Assembly (NCBI GenBank): GCA_001466705.2
Contig: LATX02000177.1
Location: 62,001-126,000 of the forward strand
Direction: 5' to 3'
From: Moniliophthora roreri
Lineage: Eukaryota > Basidiomycota > Agaricomycetes > Agaricales > Marasmiaceae
DNA: 64,000 nucleotides
In this document: positions 11,553-23,671 of the stretch, in pieces
Numbering within the stretch: position 1 is the stretch's first letter
Layout: each line of letters begins with the position of its first letter
Position numbers and translations under genes: made by a program
Notes under the pieces: model-generated
Database searches by the model: none
Seen by the model: only the letters and a program-made list of their open reading frames with translations
Told to the model about the DNA's origin: nothing

Positions 11553-14500
11553 ACTGGAAAAATGTGAATTCGAAGTCACAAAAATGCTATTTTTAGGAAT
11601 GGTCATCACACCAGGACATATTGAGATGGATCCTATGAAGTTAGCAGGAATCAAAGATTGGGAAGCTCCAAAAACAGTTAAAGGTGTGAGATCGTTCTTG
11701 GGATTCACAAATTTCTACCGGAAATCCATAGGGAAATACACGGAGTTAGCAAGACCACTCTATGATTTAACCAAGAAAAACATAGTCTTCAAATGGACAA
11801 GACACTGTCAAATTGCATTCAATGTCCTCAAAGCAAAGTTCTTACAACAACTGATCTTAAAAATACCAAATGACGAACAACCATTTGTGATCAAAGCAGA
11901 CACATTGAAATGGGCAACAGGAGCAGTACTACGACAAAAAGGACCAGACAGAGAAATGCATGCATGTGGATACATCTCTCATGCATTTACACCAGTAGAA
12001 CGGAACTACGAAATTTACAATCGAGAGCTGTTAGCAATCGTCAATGCCTTACAAGCATGGCAACATTACCTACTCAGATCTCCTCACCTGGTGACGATCC
12101 TCTCTGATTACAAAAACTTGACTTGCTACCAATGATATGCATAACTTTTACCTTTTATTTCACATGCAAATAGAGAATATTTTGCACTTTTACAGTTGAA
12201 AATGACATATACAAGGGAATTGAGGACTAGTGTGAGCCCTGAGCAGCTAGTCAAAGTGAGTAGTAGAGAAGGATACAAAATATTAGCAGAGTAATGGTTG
12301 ACGGTAGGCCATACAAGGGTACCCAACCACTGCTAGTATGAAAATAAACAGCGAATCTGAACACAGAGGAGCATCCTGAAACCTGTAGGGAAACACACCA
12401 CATCACACCTCTCTATCAAAAGCATACCAAAGGGAATATTTTAATTTTTAACAATATTTTCAAACCACACCCAACTTGAAGGAAGAATAAAAGCCTTTGA
12501 TGATACATCAACAAGAATATTACCAAGAAACAGATATGAAACAGAGAATGACAAATTATCGGCAGGGAATACTTGAGATACCGATAATCAAATTAGAGGA
12601 ATGAAATAGATGATTGGTTACTGAAAAGGTGCCTGTATCACAGAAAGCGGAAGACAAAGCTGTATGACGAGAAGATAGCACAGCTGAGCTTATACATACA
12701 CTTTAGAGGTGAAATGGAAGCATATTACGTGTCCACAGAGCAGATGACAATAGATGGAGAAGGAAGGAACCATGTGGAGTGGCATGGAAGTATAATATTT
12801 TCAAACAGAGTTGGAAGGAGAGCCGTTTGATTGAGGAAATTGCAAACAATTAGTGTCAGGAGACTGCACAATCGTTATAGAAAAAGAATAAAAGAGATTA
12901 TGGCTACGAAGCCTGACTACAATTGGACACTGTGACAGAGAAATTACCAAACACAGCTCAGTTTATATAATATTTAGCATCCGACTCAGTTTTATTTGTA
13001 TGTGTGACAGATATATTAGATTATTTATGTTGTAGGGTATATAAGGGGACGTGTTTTGTAGGTGGAAAGCANACTGGAAAAATGTGAATTCGAAGTCACA
13101 AAAATGCTATTTTTAGGAATGGTCATCACACCAGGACATATTGAGATGGATCCTATGAAGTTAGCAGGAATCAAAGATTGGGAAGCTCCAAAAACAGTTA
13201 AAGGTGTGAGATCGTTCTTGGGATTCACAAATTTCTACCGGAAATCCATAGGGAAATACACGGAGTTAGCAAGACCACTCTATGATTTAACCAAGAAAAA
13301 CATAGTCTTCAAATGGACAAGACACTGTCAAATTGCATTCAATGTCCTCAAAGCAAAGTTCTTACAACAACTGATCTTAAAAATACCAAATGACGAACAA
13401 CCATTTGTGATCAAAGCAGACACATTGAAATGGGCAACAGGAGCAGTACTACGACAAAAAGGACCAGACAGAGAAATGCATGCATGTGGATACATCTCTC
13501 ATGCATTTACACCAGTAGAACGGAACTACGAAATTTACAATCGAGAGCTGTTAGCAATCGTCAATGCCTTACAAGCATGGCAACATTACCTACTCAGATC
13601 TCCTCACCTGGTGACGATCCTCTCTGATTACAAAAACTTGACTTGCTACCAATGATATGCATAACTTTTACCTTTTATTTCACATGCAAATAGAGAATAT
13701 TTTGCACTTTTACAGTTGAAAATGACATATACAAGGGAATTGAGGACTAGTGTGAGCCCTGAGCAGCTAGTCAAAGTGAGTAGTAGAGAAGGATACAAAA
13801 TATTAGCAGAGTAATGGTTGACGGTAGGCCATACAAGGGTACCCAACCACTGCTAGTATGAAAATAAACAGCAAATCTGAACACAGAGGAGCATCCTGAA
13901 ACCTGTAGGGAAACACACCACATCACACCTCTCTATCAAAAGCATACCAAAGGGAATATTTTAATTTTTAACAATATTTTCAAACCACACCCAACTTGAA
14001 GGAAGAATAAAAGCCTTTGATGATACATCAACAAGAATATTACCAAGAAACAGATATGAAACAGAGAATGACAAATTATCGGCAGGGAATACTTGAGATA
14101 CCGATAATCAAATTAGAGGAATGAAATAGATGATTGGTTACTGAAAAGGTGCCTGTATCACAGAAAGCGGAAGACAAAGCTGTATGACGAGAAGATAGCA
14201 CAGCTGAGCTTATACATACACTTTAGAGGTGAAATGGAAGCATATTACGTGTCCACAGAGCAGATGACAATAGATGGAGAAGGAAGGAACCATGTGGAGT
14301 GGCATGGAAGTATAATATTTTCAAACAGAGTTGGAAGGAGAGCCGTTTGATTGAGGAAATTGCAAACAATTAGTGTCAGGAGACTGCACAATCGTTATAG
14401 AAAAAGAATAAAAGAGATTATGGCTACGAAGCCTGACTACAATTGGACACTGTGACAGAGAAATTACCAAACACAGCTCAGTTTATATAATATTTAGCAT

Positions 14501-14591
14501 CCGACTCAGTTTTATTTGTATGTGTGACAGATATATTAGATTATTTATGTTGTAGAGTATATAAGAGGACATGTTTTGTAGGTGGAAAGCA
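11553..14591. repeat. Apparent tandem duplication across N at 13,072 (contig overlap, probably between haplotypes)
   Basis: Bases 11,553-13,071 match 13,073-14,591 one to one (1,519 bp). A few differences are visible, for example CGAATC versus CAAATC (12,349 and 13,869) and GGGTATATAAGGGGACG versus GAGTATATAAGAGGACA near the right end. All are G-to-A. The position of the N at the unit boundary indicates two overlapping contigs. The differences suggest the two haplotypes of a dikaryon or two copies of the repeat. Confidence 0.75.
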
Positions 14592-15240
14592 GGAGAGATA
14601 CTGCCCACCGATTACCAGAGTGTATAACGTTGTNGTTGAGACCTGAGATTGTAACCCAAACCAGAGATATAAATAAAAGCTAGGAAGAGCTTAGTTTTTA
14701 ATGCAAGAGGTGTGTTTTCTGATAAGAAGAATATTGTATCAGTTTACCAAGAGGGTAGCTGACATGCATCAGTATAGTCTGGTGTTTCAACGAGAATCAG
14801 AAAGGGTTTCAGGCTAGCATTGTCTAGAAGATTTGTCCTCTTGAGAATTGTTGCAGAACATAGCTAAGAGGGCTATATTCAGGTACAAGAGGTACCTTTG
14901 TTCTTGCTTAGAAGAAGTTTATTCTTTGGGCAGTTTTCTGGTTGAACATCAGTACCAGTATTTGCTTTGAAGTGATTAATAAAACTATAAACCCATAAAT
15001 ATTATACAAAACAAACACCAATCTCAATCTGAGAAGTTGTTTTGAAGGCATTCATCTCTGAACTACTGAGCGAGACATTGAGAAATTATTCTTGATGTTG
15101 CGGTAACAGTAAACCATGCCGAACCAACTCACAAACAAAACTGAGAATCAAGAACTTATATATATACCTTTTTTGGAGGTATTTTGGCACCACAGGCCTC
15201 GTGTTTTCATAGTAGAGACATAGGTTTTTGAGCATCTTCA
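12133..15240 (+). mobile_element. LTR-D copy 2, solo LTR inside element B RNase H
   Basis: It starts TGATATGCATAACTTTTACC and ends GAGCATCTTCA. After removing the assembly overlap it is about 1.6 kb, the size of the other D LTRs, minus about 95 bp lost at the N at 14,634. It is flanked by CCAA on the left and CTGA on the right. If the original 4-bp duplication was CCGA, both flanks are one CpG transition away. The interrupted RNase H frame then reads an Arg codon CGA, exactly where element A has CGA. Confidence 0.85.
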
Positions 15241-16764
15241 CTGAACAGCACAGAAGCTAAATAGAAGACAAGCATGATGGAGTCTTTATCTGTCACAATT
15301 TGATCTTCATTTGGTACACGTCCCAGGTACAAAAATGGTACAATCGGATGCACTTTCCTGAAGGCTGGATCTTGTACAAGAAGAAGATAACGACAATGAA
15401 GACATACTCATGCTACCTGATAAGTTGTTCATAAAAGCAATCGATGCTGAAATGAAAACCCTTTAGTAAAATCAATTCATGAAGTGTTACCACACAGACA
15501 CCCAGGACAATGGAATACAGTAGATCAAGTGCAAAAGACCTACTGGTGGCCAGGCATGACAAAATACATCAAAATGTTTCTAGATGGATGTGCGGCATGC
15601 CAACAAACAAAGATCAACATGCATCCAATGCAAGTCTCATTACACCCAATTGGAGGACATAAAGATACATTACTATTTCAGATCATCACAATGGATTTGA
15701 TCACAGACTTACTAGAAGTCGATGGGGATAACACAATTTTGGTTGTGGTGGACCACTCAGCTATGAAGGGGGTGATTTTCATCCCCTGCAAGAAGAAATT
15801 GGATGCTACTGAGACAGCAGAACTTCTTTTTCGCTACGTTTACAAGTGATTTGGACTTTCTGACAAAATAACCTCAGATCGAGATCCCAGATTTGCAGCA
15901 GAAGTGTTTACTGAAATGGGAAGATTGCTGGGTATCAAACAAATGCTAAGTACCATGTATCACCCTCAAACTGATGGAGAAACTGAAAGAGTCAATCAGG
16001 AAGTTGAAATATTCCTTCGTTTCTTCTGCACTAAAGAACAAACAAAGTGGAAAGATCTCCTTCACTTTGCAGAATTCACATACAATAGCCAAACCCATTC
16101 AGTAACAAAACAATCACCATTCTATCTAACAATGGGATACCATCCCTGACCCCTCCCCACAATCTTTGAAAACACGCTCATACCTTCAGTGGAAAAGAGA
16201 TTAGCAGAATTAAAAAAGCTGAGAGAGGAAACCTCGGCTCTGCTGGACATAGCTGCCAGGAGAGTGAAGGAAAGAAGTGGAAAGAAGTTTGACAAGTTCC
16301 AAAAGGGTCAAAAGGTCTGGTTAGAAGGAAAGAATCTCTCACTCAGATATCCCTCTCCAAAGTTGTCCCCAAAGTGAGAAGGACCTTTTGAAATTGAAGA
16401 AGTCTTAGGACCGGTAACCTACAAGTTAAAACTTCCATTTCAATGGAGAATTCATCCTGTTTTCCATGCTGGCCTTCTCACTCCATTCAAAGAAAACGAA
16501 GTCCACAGACTGAACTTTCTAGAACCTCCACCAGACATAGTTGAGGGACAAGAAGAATTCAAAGTCAAAGCAATCATAGGTCACAAGCCGAAAGGAAGGA
16601 AGAAAGGGAAAATCCAGAAACCCACACATTACCTTGTATTGTGGAAAGGGTATGATTCATCATACAATTAATGGCTGAAGCCAAGCAGATTAAAACATTT
16701 GATGGAGCTGTACCTGGACTATAAAATATGACACAACCTCCTCTAATTCCTTCATCATCTCACA

Positions 16765-17896
16765 ATGTCTTCCAGCTCAGCTCAATGTACTGCTATCTAC
16801 TCTAACGAAGTTACCTACATGGGACCATTCCACCCCTCTGTCTTTGAACTTCTCTTCCTTATCAATTCCAAGCATTACGACAAGCAGATTTTGAATGCAG
16901 TAGCTCACAATAAGCACTCTTCAGCAGCCTCATTTCCTCTGAAGCTACTGACATACCATGAATGAAGCCCTAGCAAGATTAGACCAACAAGCTGGAATAT
17001 TCGCTGATGCAATGACCAAAGGGAATGATGCCCTTCAATTACAGGGCCCAATAACGGTACCAGTACCTGTTCTTAATGTGGAGAACTTACCTCTTCATAT
17101 AGAGACTCCTACTGCAGACACAGAGGACCCCTTTCCCACCAAGGACGACCTCAATCCCAATGAACCTGCCTTCCTCCACGCAGTCTGAAGACACCAACAG
17201 AGACTTAGAAGAGCAATTGTTGTCGCTTGCGGACAGTTCTTCCTCAAGCAAAGACAATGGTTGTGTACTCTCACCCAGACCAACACAGGCATATGCATGG
17301 GCAACATTGAGGCCAATCCCAGAACAGCAAACCCCTCCCCTTCCAATGATGATCTATGAACACTCATCTACCCCCCAACCTCAGACTCTATCAAGCAGAA
17401 TGATTGAACCCCTTCTAGGGATTCTTCCATCTCCAACTGCACTGAACGAGCACAAATATTCCCCAATGTCACCCCCCCTTCAACTCCCCCCACAATGTCA
17501 CCACCAAGAATCAACACCCCCCCAAACACCACAGATCCTTCTCCAGCAATCTTCGCCACAGCCAGACTTTCCCCACCAGTCTAGAGCACCATCACCAATG
17601 AGCCCCCTTCCTCCGTTATTCTACTTAACGAGAACACAGGACAACCATACAGAATCAATCTGGGACGTCAAGGATGACAAACCGGACAACAGGGCCTCGC
17701 TTCCAAATGACAGATTCGAAACTCCTATGCTGCCCACCATGGAACAGACAGAATAGGTGTTCAATGCACTTCATGCCCTGTGTGTAAGATGGTGGACCAC
17801 TGCGCCATCGACTGTCCAGATTACCATTGCCCAATCTGCAACAACACTGCACCTGGACATCTCTCTGGAAGCTGTGGTAACAACAGAAGGTCTTGA
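16765..17896 (+). pseudogene. Element B third ORF: tandem zinc-knuckle protein
   Basis: It starts 34 bp after the chromodomain stop with MSSSSAQCTAIYSNEV. Its first part resembles the element A third ORF (LLFLINSKHYDKQI against LLHLFNSEQYDDQI). A frameshift near 16,950 moves the reading to the next frame, which runs through a Pro/Ser-rich stretch to two tandem zinc knuckles at 17,774-17,875 (C-x2-C-x4-H-x4-C, then C-x2-C-x6-H-x4-C) and stops at 17,896. The inner stops are mostly TGA. Conservation of order, ends and Cys/His spacing between two diverged elements argues for a real protein. Function unknown; nucleic-acid binding is likely from the knuckles. Confidence 0.7.
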
Positions 17897-18154
17897 AGAG
17901 CTTCACACAGACATGATCCCAGCTTCCCAGCATCTACTAGCTATGATTCGAGAGATGATCTTCAGTGGGACAACAAGATCTATGGGGACGGAGAATCCTA
18001 AAGGAGGACAGGAAGAACCCCTGCAGCAGATGGATTCACAGTGGACTTAGGAGAAGTGGAAGGACCCAGAGTTTTTCAACAAATGACGAGGCAAGAGTTG
18101 AGACAAGCAGTCTTGGATAGGTTGGTCACTTTGGTGAATATGGAGATTTGCACC

Positions 18155-18168
18155 TAGTTGGGGGGTAA
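18155..18168 (+). promoter_or_regulatory. Polypurine tract of element B
   Basis: A G-run (AGTTGGGGGGTAA) directly precedes the 3' LTR. This is the usual position of the plus-strand primer in LTR retrotransposons. Confidence 0.7.
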
Positions 18169-18679
18169 TGTTACAGTTTTTCATTAGACACTGTACTATT
18201 TCTTCTTCTCTTTTATGTAATCTACTAACTGGGTAACTTAGCACTCAACTCTATGCTTTTTCTTAACATCTGGACAAATCCACATTCCCAGCTCCCCTTT
18301 CTGGTATATCTTATCTCTTCTCTTCTCTTCCTTCTATCAACTTTGACCTTGTTCTTTTCTACGACATTATGATATTATTCTTCCATTATGTTCTTCATCG
18401 TTCTATATCTATTAGTAATGTTCTTTCTACAACCTTCCAATATGTTCCATATCATACAAACAAGTAGATACAAGAGATGTATAAAGAGTAGCTAGAATAT
18501 GGTCAAGGCTCTTCAGCTTGACCTAGTTAATCTATTGACTTGTGTCCAAAGCAACAAACAATCTTCTGAACCTCAGTTTATCTGAGCGAACTTAAACTTG
18601 AACCTTGAATCTCTGATGTCACTAAGTCTTGTGGTGTTAGAGGTAGTTGTCATTGCTGCGCAAGTAATGTAACAGCTCC
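18169..18679 (+). repeat. 3' LTR of element B (18,169-18,674) and right GCTCC duplication
   Basis: 506 bp from TGTTACAG to AATGTAACA, followed by GCTCC at 18,675-18,679. It contains a short insertion (about 20 bp, near 18,400) absent from the 5' LTR. The LTR pair shows several transitions, so the insertion is not recent. Confidence 0.92.
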
Positions 18680-19137
18680 TTCAAAGCTCAGGATAACACC
18701 TACAATATACCAAGGGAAAAGATACGATGATATCCAAATCAGATATATGATGGAGTATTAGCTCAAGTATGATCACTCTGCATTCCGAGATGGTGATGCA
18801 ATGATCCTTCAAAGATAGAAGGAAAGTAATAAGACGGAAATCAGATAGGGAGGATAGATGAAACAAAAGACATGAGAATGAGTCAGTCAGATATGACAGA
18901 CAGAACAAAGAAATACTCAGTGATTCCTATGGAAGTTGAGAGTATTTCTGACCATTGAAAAGTAGGATAAGGAACTCCTATGCAGCAGCAATAGATTCCG
19001 AACCTAGATACTAATATACCACATGGAGGGCCTAGCTCGAGTTGTGCTTCTGATACCTGAGATTGTGTTTATTAGTGACCCACATACCTATATATGGTAT
19101 AGGATTACTATTGTGACAAGGGACTGAACCCATATAC
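18680..19137. repeat. Relic of the D1 LTR, middle part
   Basis: This sequence continues what was broken at 8,448. It has no ORF and little CpG. A solo LTR interrupts it at 19,138, and it resumes at 19,720. Confidence 0.45.
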
Positions 19138-19719
19138 TGTTACAATCACACTTTTTCTTCACGATCACCTGACATTCATATGACCACTCTGGAACCTTTC
19201 TATGCCCTATTCAATTATAGTCATCAGTTTTACTTTGAACCAGAACCTTTCTGCCCTTGATCCCTTGCCCCTTACTAAAACATGATTATGATTCATAGAG
19301 CCAATATCCTGATTCATGACTCAGGCTACTGTGCCACAGTAGGATCCAGAACATTCCTGCAGCAAGGATATTATTAGAACCCAATAGCCTTTTAACTGCA
19401 TATTCCAGAACATTCTCTGCAGTCATTTATTCTTAGATAACCAATGGCCATTCTAGCTCACTATATCACTTATTGATCATAGCTATATTTAGAGTAATAT
19501 AGCCACCAGACTCTTTTGTATATAAACCCCTGATCAACCATTAAGCTTCTTCAGCTTGACCTGGTTGAGACCTGGTTGAAAGTCTATCAACTACTGTCTT
19601 TTGTGCCAATCACTAGACCCTCAGTCAGCTATTCAAGTCTCCAAAGACTTTGGAATTTGCGCTATCAAGCTCAAACTTGAACTTGGTGATTACTGTAAAA
19701 GCCATCACGTAACATATAC
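19133..19719 (+). mobile_element. Solo LTR (19,138-19,714) with TATAC duplication, B-related
   Basis: 577 bp from TGTTACAATC to CATCACGTAACA. TATAC is found immediately before (19,133-19,137) and after (19,715-19,719). The right half shares phrases with LTR-B (CTTCAGCTTGACCT and CAAACTTGAACTTG-like strings), so it belongs to a related family. A solo LTR forms when the two LTRs of an element recombine and delete the inside. Confidence 0.85.
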
Positions 19720-20230
19720 ATTTATTTTGTAATTTTCCTGTGACCCAGTACAATATATACCTATTATTATAATTTTATTGTAGATATTTGTTTCCAGCAG
19801 TATATAAGGACAGCCATTTTGTAGGTGGGAGCAAGAGGAATCTGCCCCACCACTATGCAATATTTATATGTGGCTATTGTTTGTGTAGAGAAATCACATC
19901 CAATCAGATTTTCCTCCTCACATCAGGCTCTAGGGATGCAGAGTAGACCTAGTTGAGATATAAGACTATAAACCAAACTTGATAGTGACAGCAAAGCCAG
20001 ATATTTGTTCTGTGCTTTAGCAAATAGTTGTTTTCAAGTTAAGAGAAGACTTTGTATCAGAAAGTTTTGGTGGCTTTCTGGAGGCAGCTAGTGTTTTGCT
20101 AGTGTTGACCCATCTTAGAGAGGGCTCAGGCTACATTGGAAGTAGAAGTTTTCCTGCTTAAGTGCATTACAGATCACAACCAAGAGGGTTGTATCCAGTA
20201 CAAGGGGTCATTAGCAAAATGGACACCTAA
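19720..20230 (+). repeat. Relic of the D1 LTR, right part (diverged D family)
   Basis: It shares the pattern TATATAAGG...TTTTGTAGGTGG...TGCCCACC with the right half of LTR-D (for example 14,560-14,610), but is clearly diverged. This supports assigning D1 to a sister lineage of D. No ORF. Confidence 0.5.
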
Positions 20231-20251
20231 ATATATTGGAATAAAATGAGT

Positions 20252-20393
20252 GAAATACATTATAATGGCCAAAATACATTATAATCATTATGGTGTATTT
20301 TAATGGATTAAAATGAAGCAAAATGGTTATAATGTATTCTGGCTATTATAATGTATTTTGGCTATTATAATGTATTTCAGCCATTATAATGCA
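20252..20393. repeat. AT-rich inverted repeat with 34-bp arms
   Basis: The left arm 20,252-20,285 is the reverse complement of 20,345-20,378 with one mismatch. A further partial unit extends the right side to 20,393. The unit is about 19 bp (ATTATAATGTATTTTGGCT) and tandemly repeated within each arm. It could fold into a long hairpin. Confidence 0.8.
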
Positions 20394-20432
20394 TCAGCCC
20401 CACCTGGGGGTCGGGGACAAAAAGAAATAATN

Positions 20433-21998
20433 AATGTTGCTAACATATCCAAGTCCATCCCCCCTTGAGGTTGAACTACTGCTGCTTGATAAACCACTGG
20501 TTCGTCTTCCACTTCCATAAACAAGTGAGCATCTGGATGCACAATTCTATCCCATCCTTGTTGCTTTACATATTCTGCTACTCTATCTTTGAGTTTCTCC
20601 CTAGGTTCAACCTTTGGAAATCCAGTGCCATCTCTCAATGTATATTTTCCTGCACCATTATTCCAAATAATCCATTCTTTCTGTATCATTTCTCTTTGGT
20701 AAGGACAATCTCTGAGCCTATGACCATCTTCATTGCAGTAGAAACATAAATATTTTCCTCTGCCAATCATTGGCTGTCCTGGTTTTCCTCTGACCATATT
20801 ATTATTATTTCTATCACATGGTCTATTAGTCTGACCTGCCATTGCAGCAATAATCTGTCCTGGCATGCCTACTAATGTTGTCTTTATATCTTTAACTTCA
20901 GTGGAAAGTGTCTTTACATCTTCCATTCCCTTCTTTAAGGCTGCTAATTCTGTATCATGCACCTTAATAGAAACTGTATGTGCATCTACTGATGTAGCTA
21001 TGCCCATAGTCCTCAATTCTGCTTCTTCTTTAGTCTTATCTAGGATATCTGGAAACAATTCCTCCTGTTTCACTGAAACTGGCTTTGATGGTGGAGTAAT
21101 ATTCATGGTAGGAAGCACTGGTGGAGGCTGGAATGGATATGACAAAGGCATTGCTGCACTTAACATCACTGTTCCTACTCCTAGGTTGACTGGTAGAACC
21201 CCAGCTCCTAATGCAAAACTTCCTAATCCCATATATACATCTCCTGAGCTTGCACTCATAATCATCTCTGCTTGTTCNTTCTGATATACTGCTACAATCT
21301 TCTGCAACCTGACCATTGATCCTTGGCCATTATCAACTGAATCTGGGAACTCTCTGAATAATAATTTCTTGAACTCACTCCATGAGTGGCCCAATGCTTT
21401 TTTTCTGTCTTGTAGCTGCTGTCTTAGATCATATGAAAACTTCAACATCGCTAGATAGATTTTCGACACGTCCTCCTGAACCTGGGCCATGTCTATTGCA
21501 TTCTCGAAATCTTCGAGCCATGGTTGAAGAGTCGTAGGTCACAACTCATCAAATCTTTCTATCTTTGATAATATTTTCAATACTTTCTCATTTCATACTT
21601 CTTTGGCTGCTGCATCAGTAAGTGTATTCCACTTTTCTCTCTGTGCTAGGTCTGCCATTGTTTGTTCTGATACAGTATTATCTTCTGTAACTTCTTTGTC
21701 TGGTCCAAAATATTCTTCTTCTTCTGAGCTGGAACTTGAACTATCTTCTTGTTCCGTCTGTTCAGGAGACTCTCTTGGTGTAAGTATTAACAGTGTATTA
21801 GGTGGTGCTTTTAATCTATATCTTCTAGGTGCTGGACTGAGAATAAATTCCTCTTGTGACTGTGGAAATCTTTCTGCAGTACCAAATGTTGAAGCTGGAT
21901 ATATGGGCACTCCACTTCTAGTAAAACTCTCTGCAGGTGGTAGNTCAAGTAATTCACTGATAATATTCTCTAGAACCTCCCTCGCAGTGGGCTCCAGA
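20433..21998 (-). pseudogene. gag: D-family gag with CCHC zinc knuckle
   Basis: One minus-strand frame runs from the D 5' LTR (21,999) to an N at 20,432. It starts with a hydrophobic and basic stretch, then a Ser/Glu-rich run (SSSSSSEEEEYFGPD), a capsid-like helical region (KIYLAMLKFSYDLRQQLQD), a coiled-coil-like stretch, and a zinc knuckle at 20,705-20,746 (CFYCNEDGHRLRDC). A long conserved-looking tail follows (EWIIWNNGAGKYTLRDG). Two stops (TGA near 21,594 and near 21,540) and two N bases occur. It is gag because it sits directly after the LTR and primer site and has the knuckle. No pol of this family lies in the window. Confidence 0.8.
21979..21996 (-). promoter_or_regulatory. Putative tRNA primer-binding site of a D element
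   Basis: Two bases after the D LTR, on the element strand, the sequence starts TGGAGCCCACTGCGAGGG. TGG complements the CCA end of a tRNA, and the position is that of a primer-binding site. The tRNA could not be identified by eye. Confidence 0.5.
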
Positions 21999-23671
21999 TG
22001 AAGATGCTCAAAAACCTATGCCTCTACTATGAAAACACAAGGCCTGTGGTGCCAAAATACCCCCGAAAAAGGTATATATATAAGTTCTTGATTCTCAGTT
22101 TTGTTTGCAAGTTGGTTCAGCGTGGTTCACTGTTACTGCAACATCAAGAATAATTTCTCAATGTCTCGCTCAGTAGTTCAGAGATGAATGCCTTCAAAAC
22201 AACTTCTCAGATTGAGATTGGTGTTCATTTTGTATAATATTTATGGGTTTATAGTTTTATTAATCACTTCAAAGCAAATACTGGTACTGATGTTCAACCA
22301 GAAAACTGCCCAAAGAATAAACTTCTTCTAAGTGAGAACAAAGGTACCTCTTGTACCTGAATATAGCCCTCTTAGCTATGTTCTGCAACAATTCTCAAGA
22401 GGACAAATCTTCTAGACACTGCTAGCCTGAAACCCCCTCTGATTCACTTGAAACACCAGACTATACTGATGCACGTCAGCTACCCTCTTGGTAAACTGAT
22501 ACAATATTCTTCTTATCAGAAAACACGCCTCTTGCATTAAAAACTAAGCTCTTTCTAGCTTTTATTTATATCTCTGGTTTGGGTTACAATCTCAGGTCTC
22601 AACTAGCCTGTGCCTTCTTGCACAACTAAATAAGCTAGGGCCCGAAGTGGTTGAAAAATACTAATTGCCAGTAGCTCTTCTACCTGAACAACAACATCAT
22701 ACACTCTGGTAATCAGTGGGCAGTATCTTTCCTGCTTTCCACCTACAAAACATGTCCCCTTATATACTCTACAACATAAATAATCTAATATATCTGTCAC
22801 ACATACAAATAAAACTGAGTTGGGTGCTAAATATTATATAAACTGAGCTGTGTTTGGTAATTTCTCTGTCACAGTGTCCAATTGTAGTCAGGATTCGTAG
22901 CCATAATCTCTTTTATTCTTTTTCTATGACGATTGCGCAGTCTCCTGACACTAATTGTTTGCAATTTTCTTGATCAAACGGCTCTCCTTCTGACTCCATT
23001 TGAAAATATTATCCTTCCATGCCACTCCACATGGTTCCTTCCTTCTCTGTCTATTGTCATCTGCTCTGTGGACACATAATATGCTTCCATTTCTCCTCTA
23101 AAGTGTATGCAGAAGCTTAGCTGTGCTATCTTCTCGTCATACAGCTTTGTCTTCCACTTTCCATGATACAGGCACCTTTCCAGTAACCGATCGTCTATTT
23201 CATTTGTCTAATTTGATATTGGTATCTCGAGTATCCCCCACCGATAATTTGTCATTCTCTGTTTCATATCCATTTCTCGGTAATATTCTCATTAATGTAT
23301 CATTGAAGGCTTTTATTCTTCTTTCAAGTCAGGTGTGGTTTGAAAATATTGTTTAAAATTGAAAATATTCCCTTTGGTAAGCTTTCAATAGAGAGGTGTG
23401 ATGTTGTGTAGTTCCCTACAGGTTTCAGGATGCTCCTCTGTGTTCAGATTTGCTGTTAATTTTCATACTAGCAGTAGTTGGGTACCTTTGTATGGCCTAC
23501 CATCAACCATTACTCTGCTAATATTTTGTATCCTCCTCTACTACTCGCTTTGACTAGCTGCTCAGGGCTCATACTAGTCCTCAATTCCCTTGTTTATGTC
23601 ATTTCCAACCATAAAAGTGCAAAATATTCTCTATTTGCATGTGAAATAAAAGGTAAAGGTTATGTATATCA
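21999..23671 (-). repeat. 5' LTR of a D element (minus orientation)
   Basis: Read on the minus strand: TGATATACATAACC at 23,671 to GAGCATCTTCA at 21,999, 1,673 bp. It is followed by a primer site and gag, so it is a 5' LTR and not a solo copy. It cuts off the 5' part of element C at 23,672. Its outer flank on the element strand is CCAG. Confidence 0.85.

Larger units (their letters stand above)
10246..16731 (+). pseudogene. pol: Element B pol: protease, RT, RNase H, integrase, chromodomain (interrupted)
   Basis: In order: aspartic protease (LIDSGAGGRFIS near 10,385), reverse transcriptase (10,831-11,490), RNase H (ADTLKWATGAVLRQKG, to 12,132), then an inserted D LTR, the end of RNase H from 15,245, integrase (HPGQW, CAACQQ, TMDLITD, SDRDPRF, TDGETERVNQ; 15,484-16,149) and a chromodomain near 16,560-16,731 (YLVLWKGYDSSYN). 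The RT active site at 11,452-11,463 reads YMDN instead of YxDD, so the second catalytic Asp is lost. More than ten in-frame stops, mostly TGA, occur. The element is dead. Part of it is doubled by the assembly overlap. Confidence 0.9.
8449..18674 (+). mobile_element. Element B: full-length, decayed Ty3/gypsy chromovirus
   Basis: Two matching LTRs, a perfect GCTCC duplication, gag, a -1 frameshifted pol with protease, RT, RNase H, integrase and chromodomain, a downstream third ORF, and a polypurine tract before the 3' LTR. Its pol is split by a D LTR at 12,133-15,240, and the inner part is lengthened by an assembly overlap (11,553-14,591). The element itself lies in the relic LTR of D1. So the order of events was D1, then B, then the D LTR. 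Confidence 0.9.

Noticed and set aside
11553..14591. Tandem duplication of RT/RNase H plus LTR in element B as a biological event
   Set aside because: The unit boundary is exactly the N at 13,072 and the right copy continues where the left copy stops. Contig overlap explains it better.
20865..22001. Plus-strand ORFs of 94-139 codons at 20,465-22,001
   Set aside because: They are the complement of the D gag, which has a zinc knuckle and a continuous frame on the minus strand.
20433..23671. D gag as a copia-type gag
   Set aside because: The knuckle alone cannot separate the superfamilies and no pol is linked. I leave the superfamily of D open.
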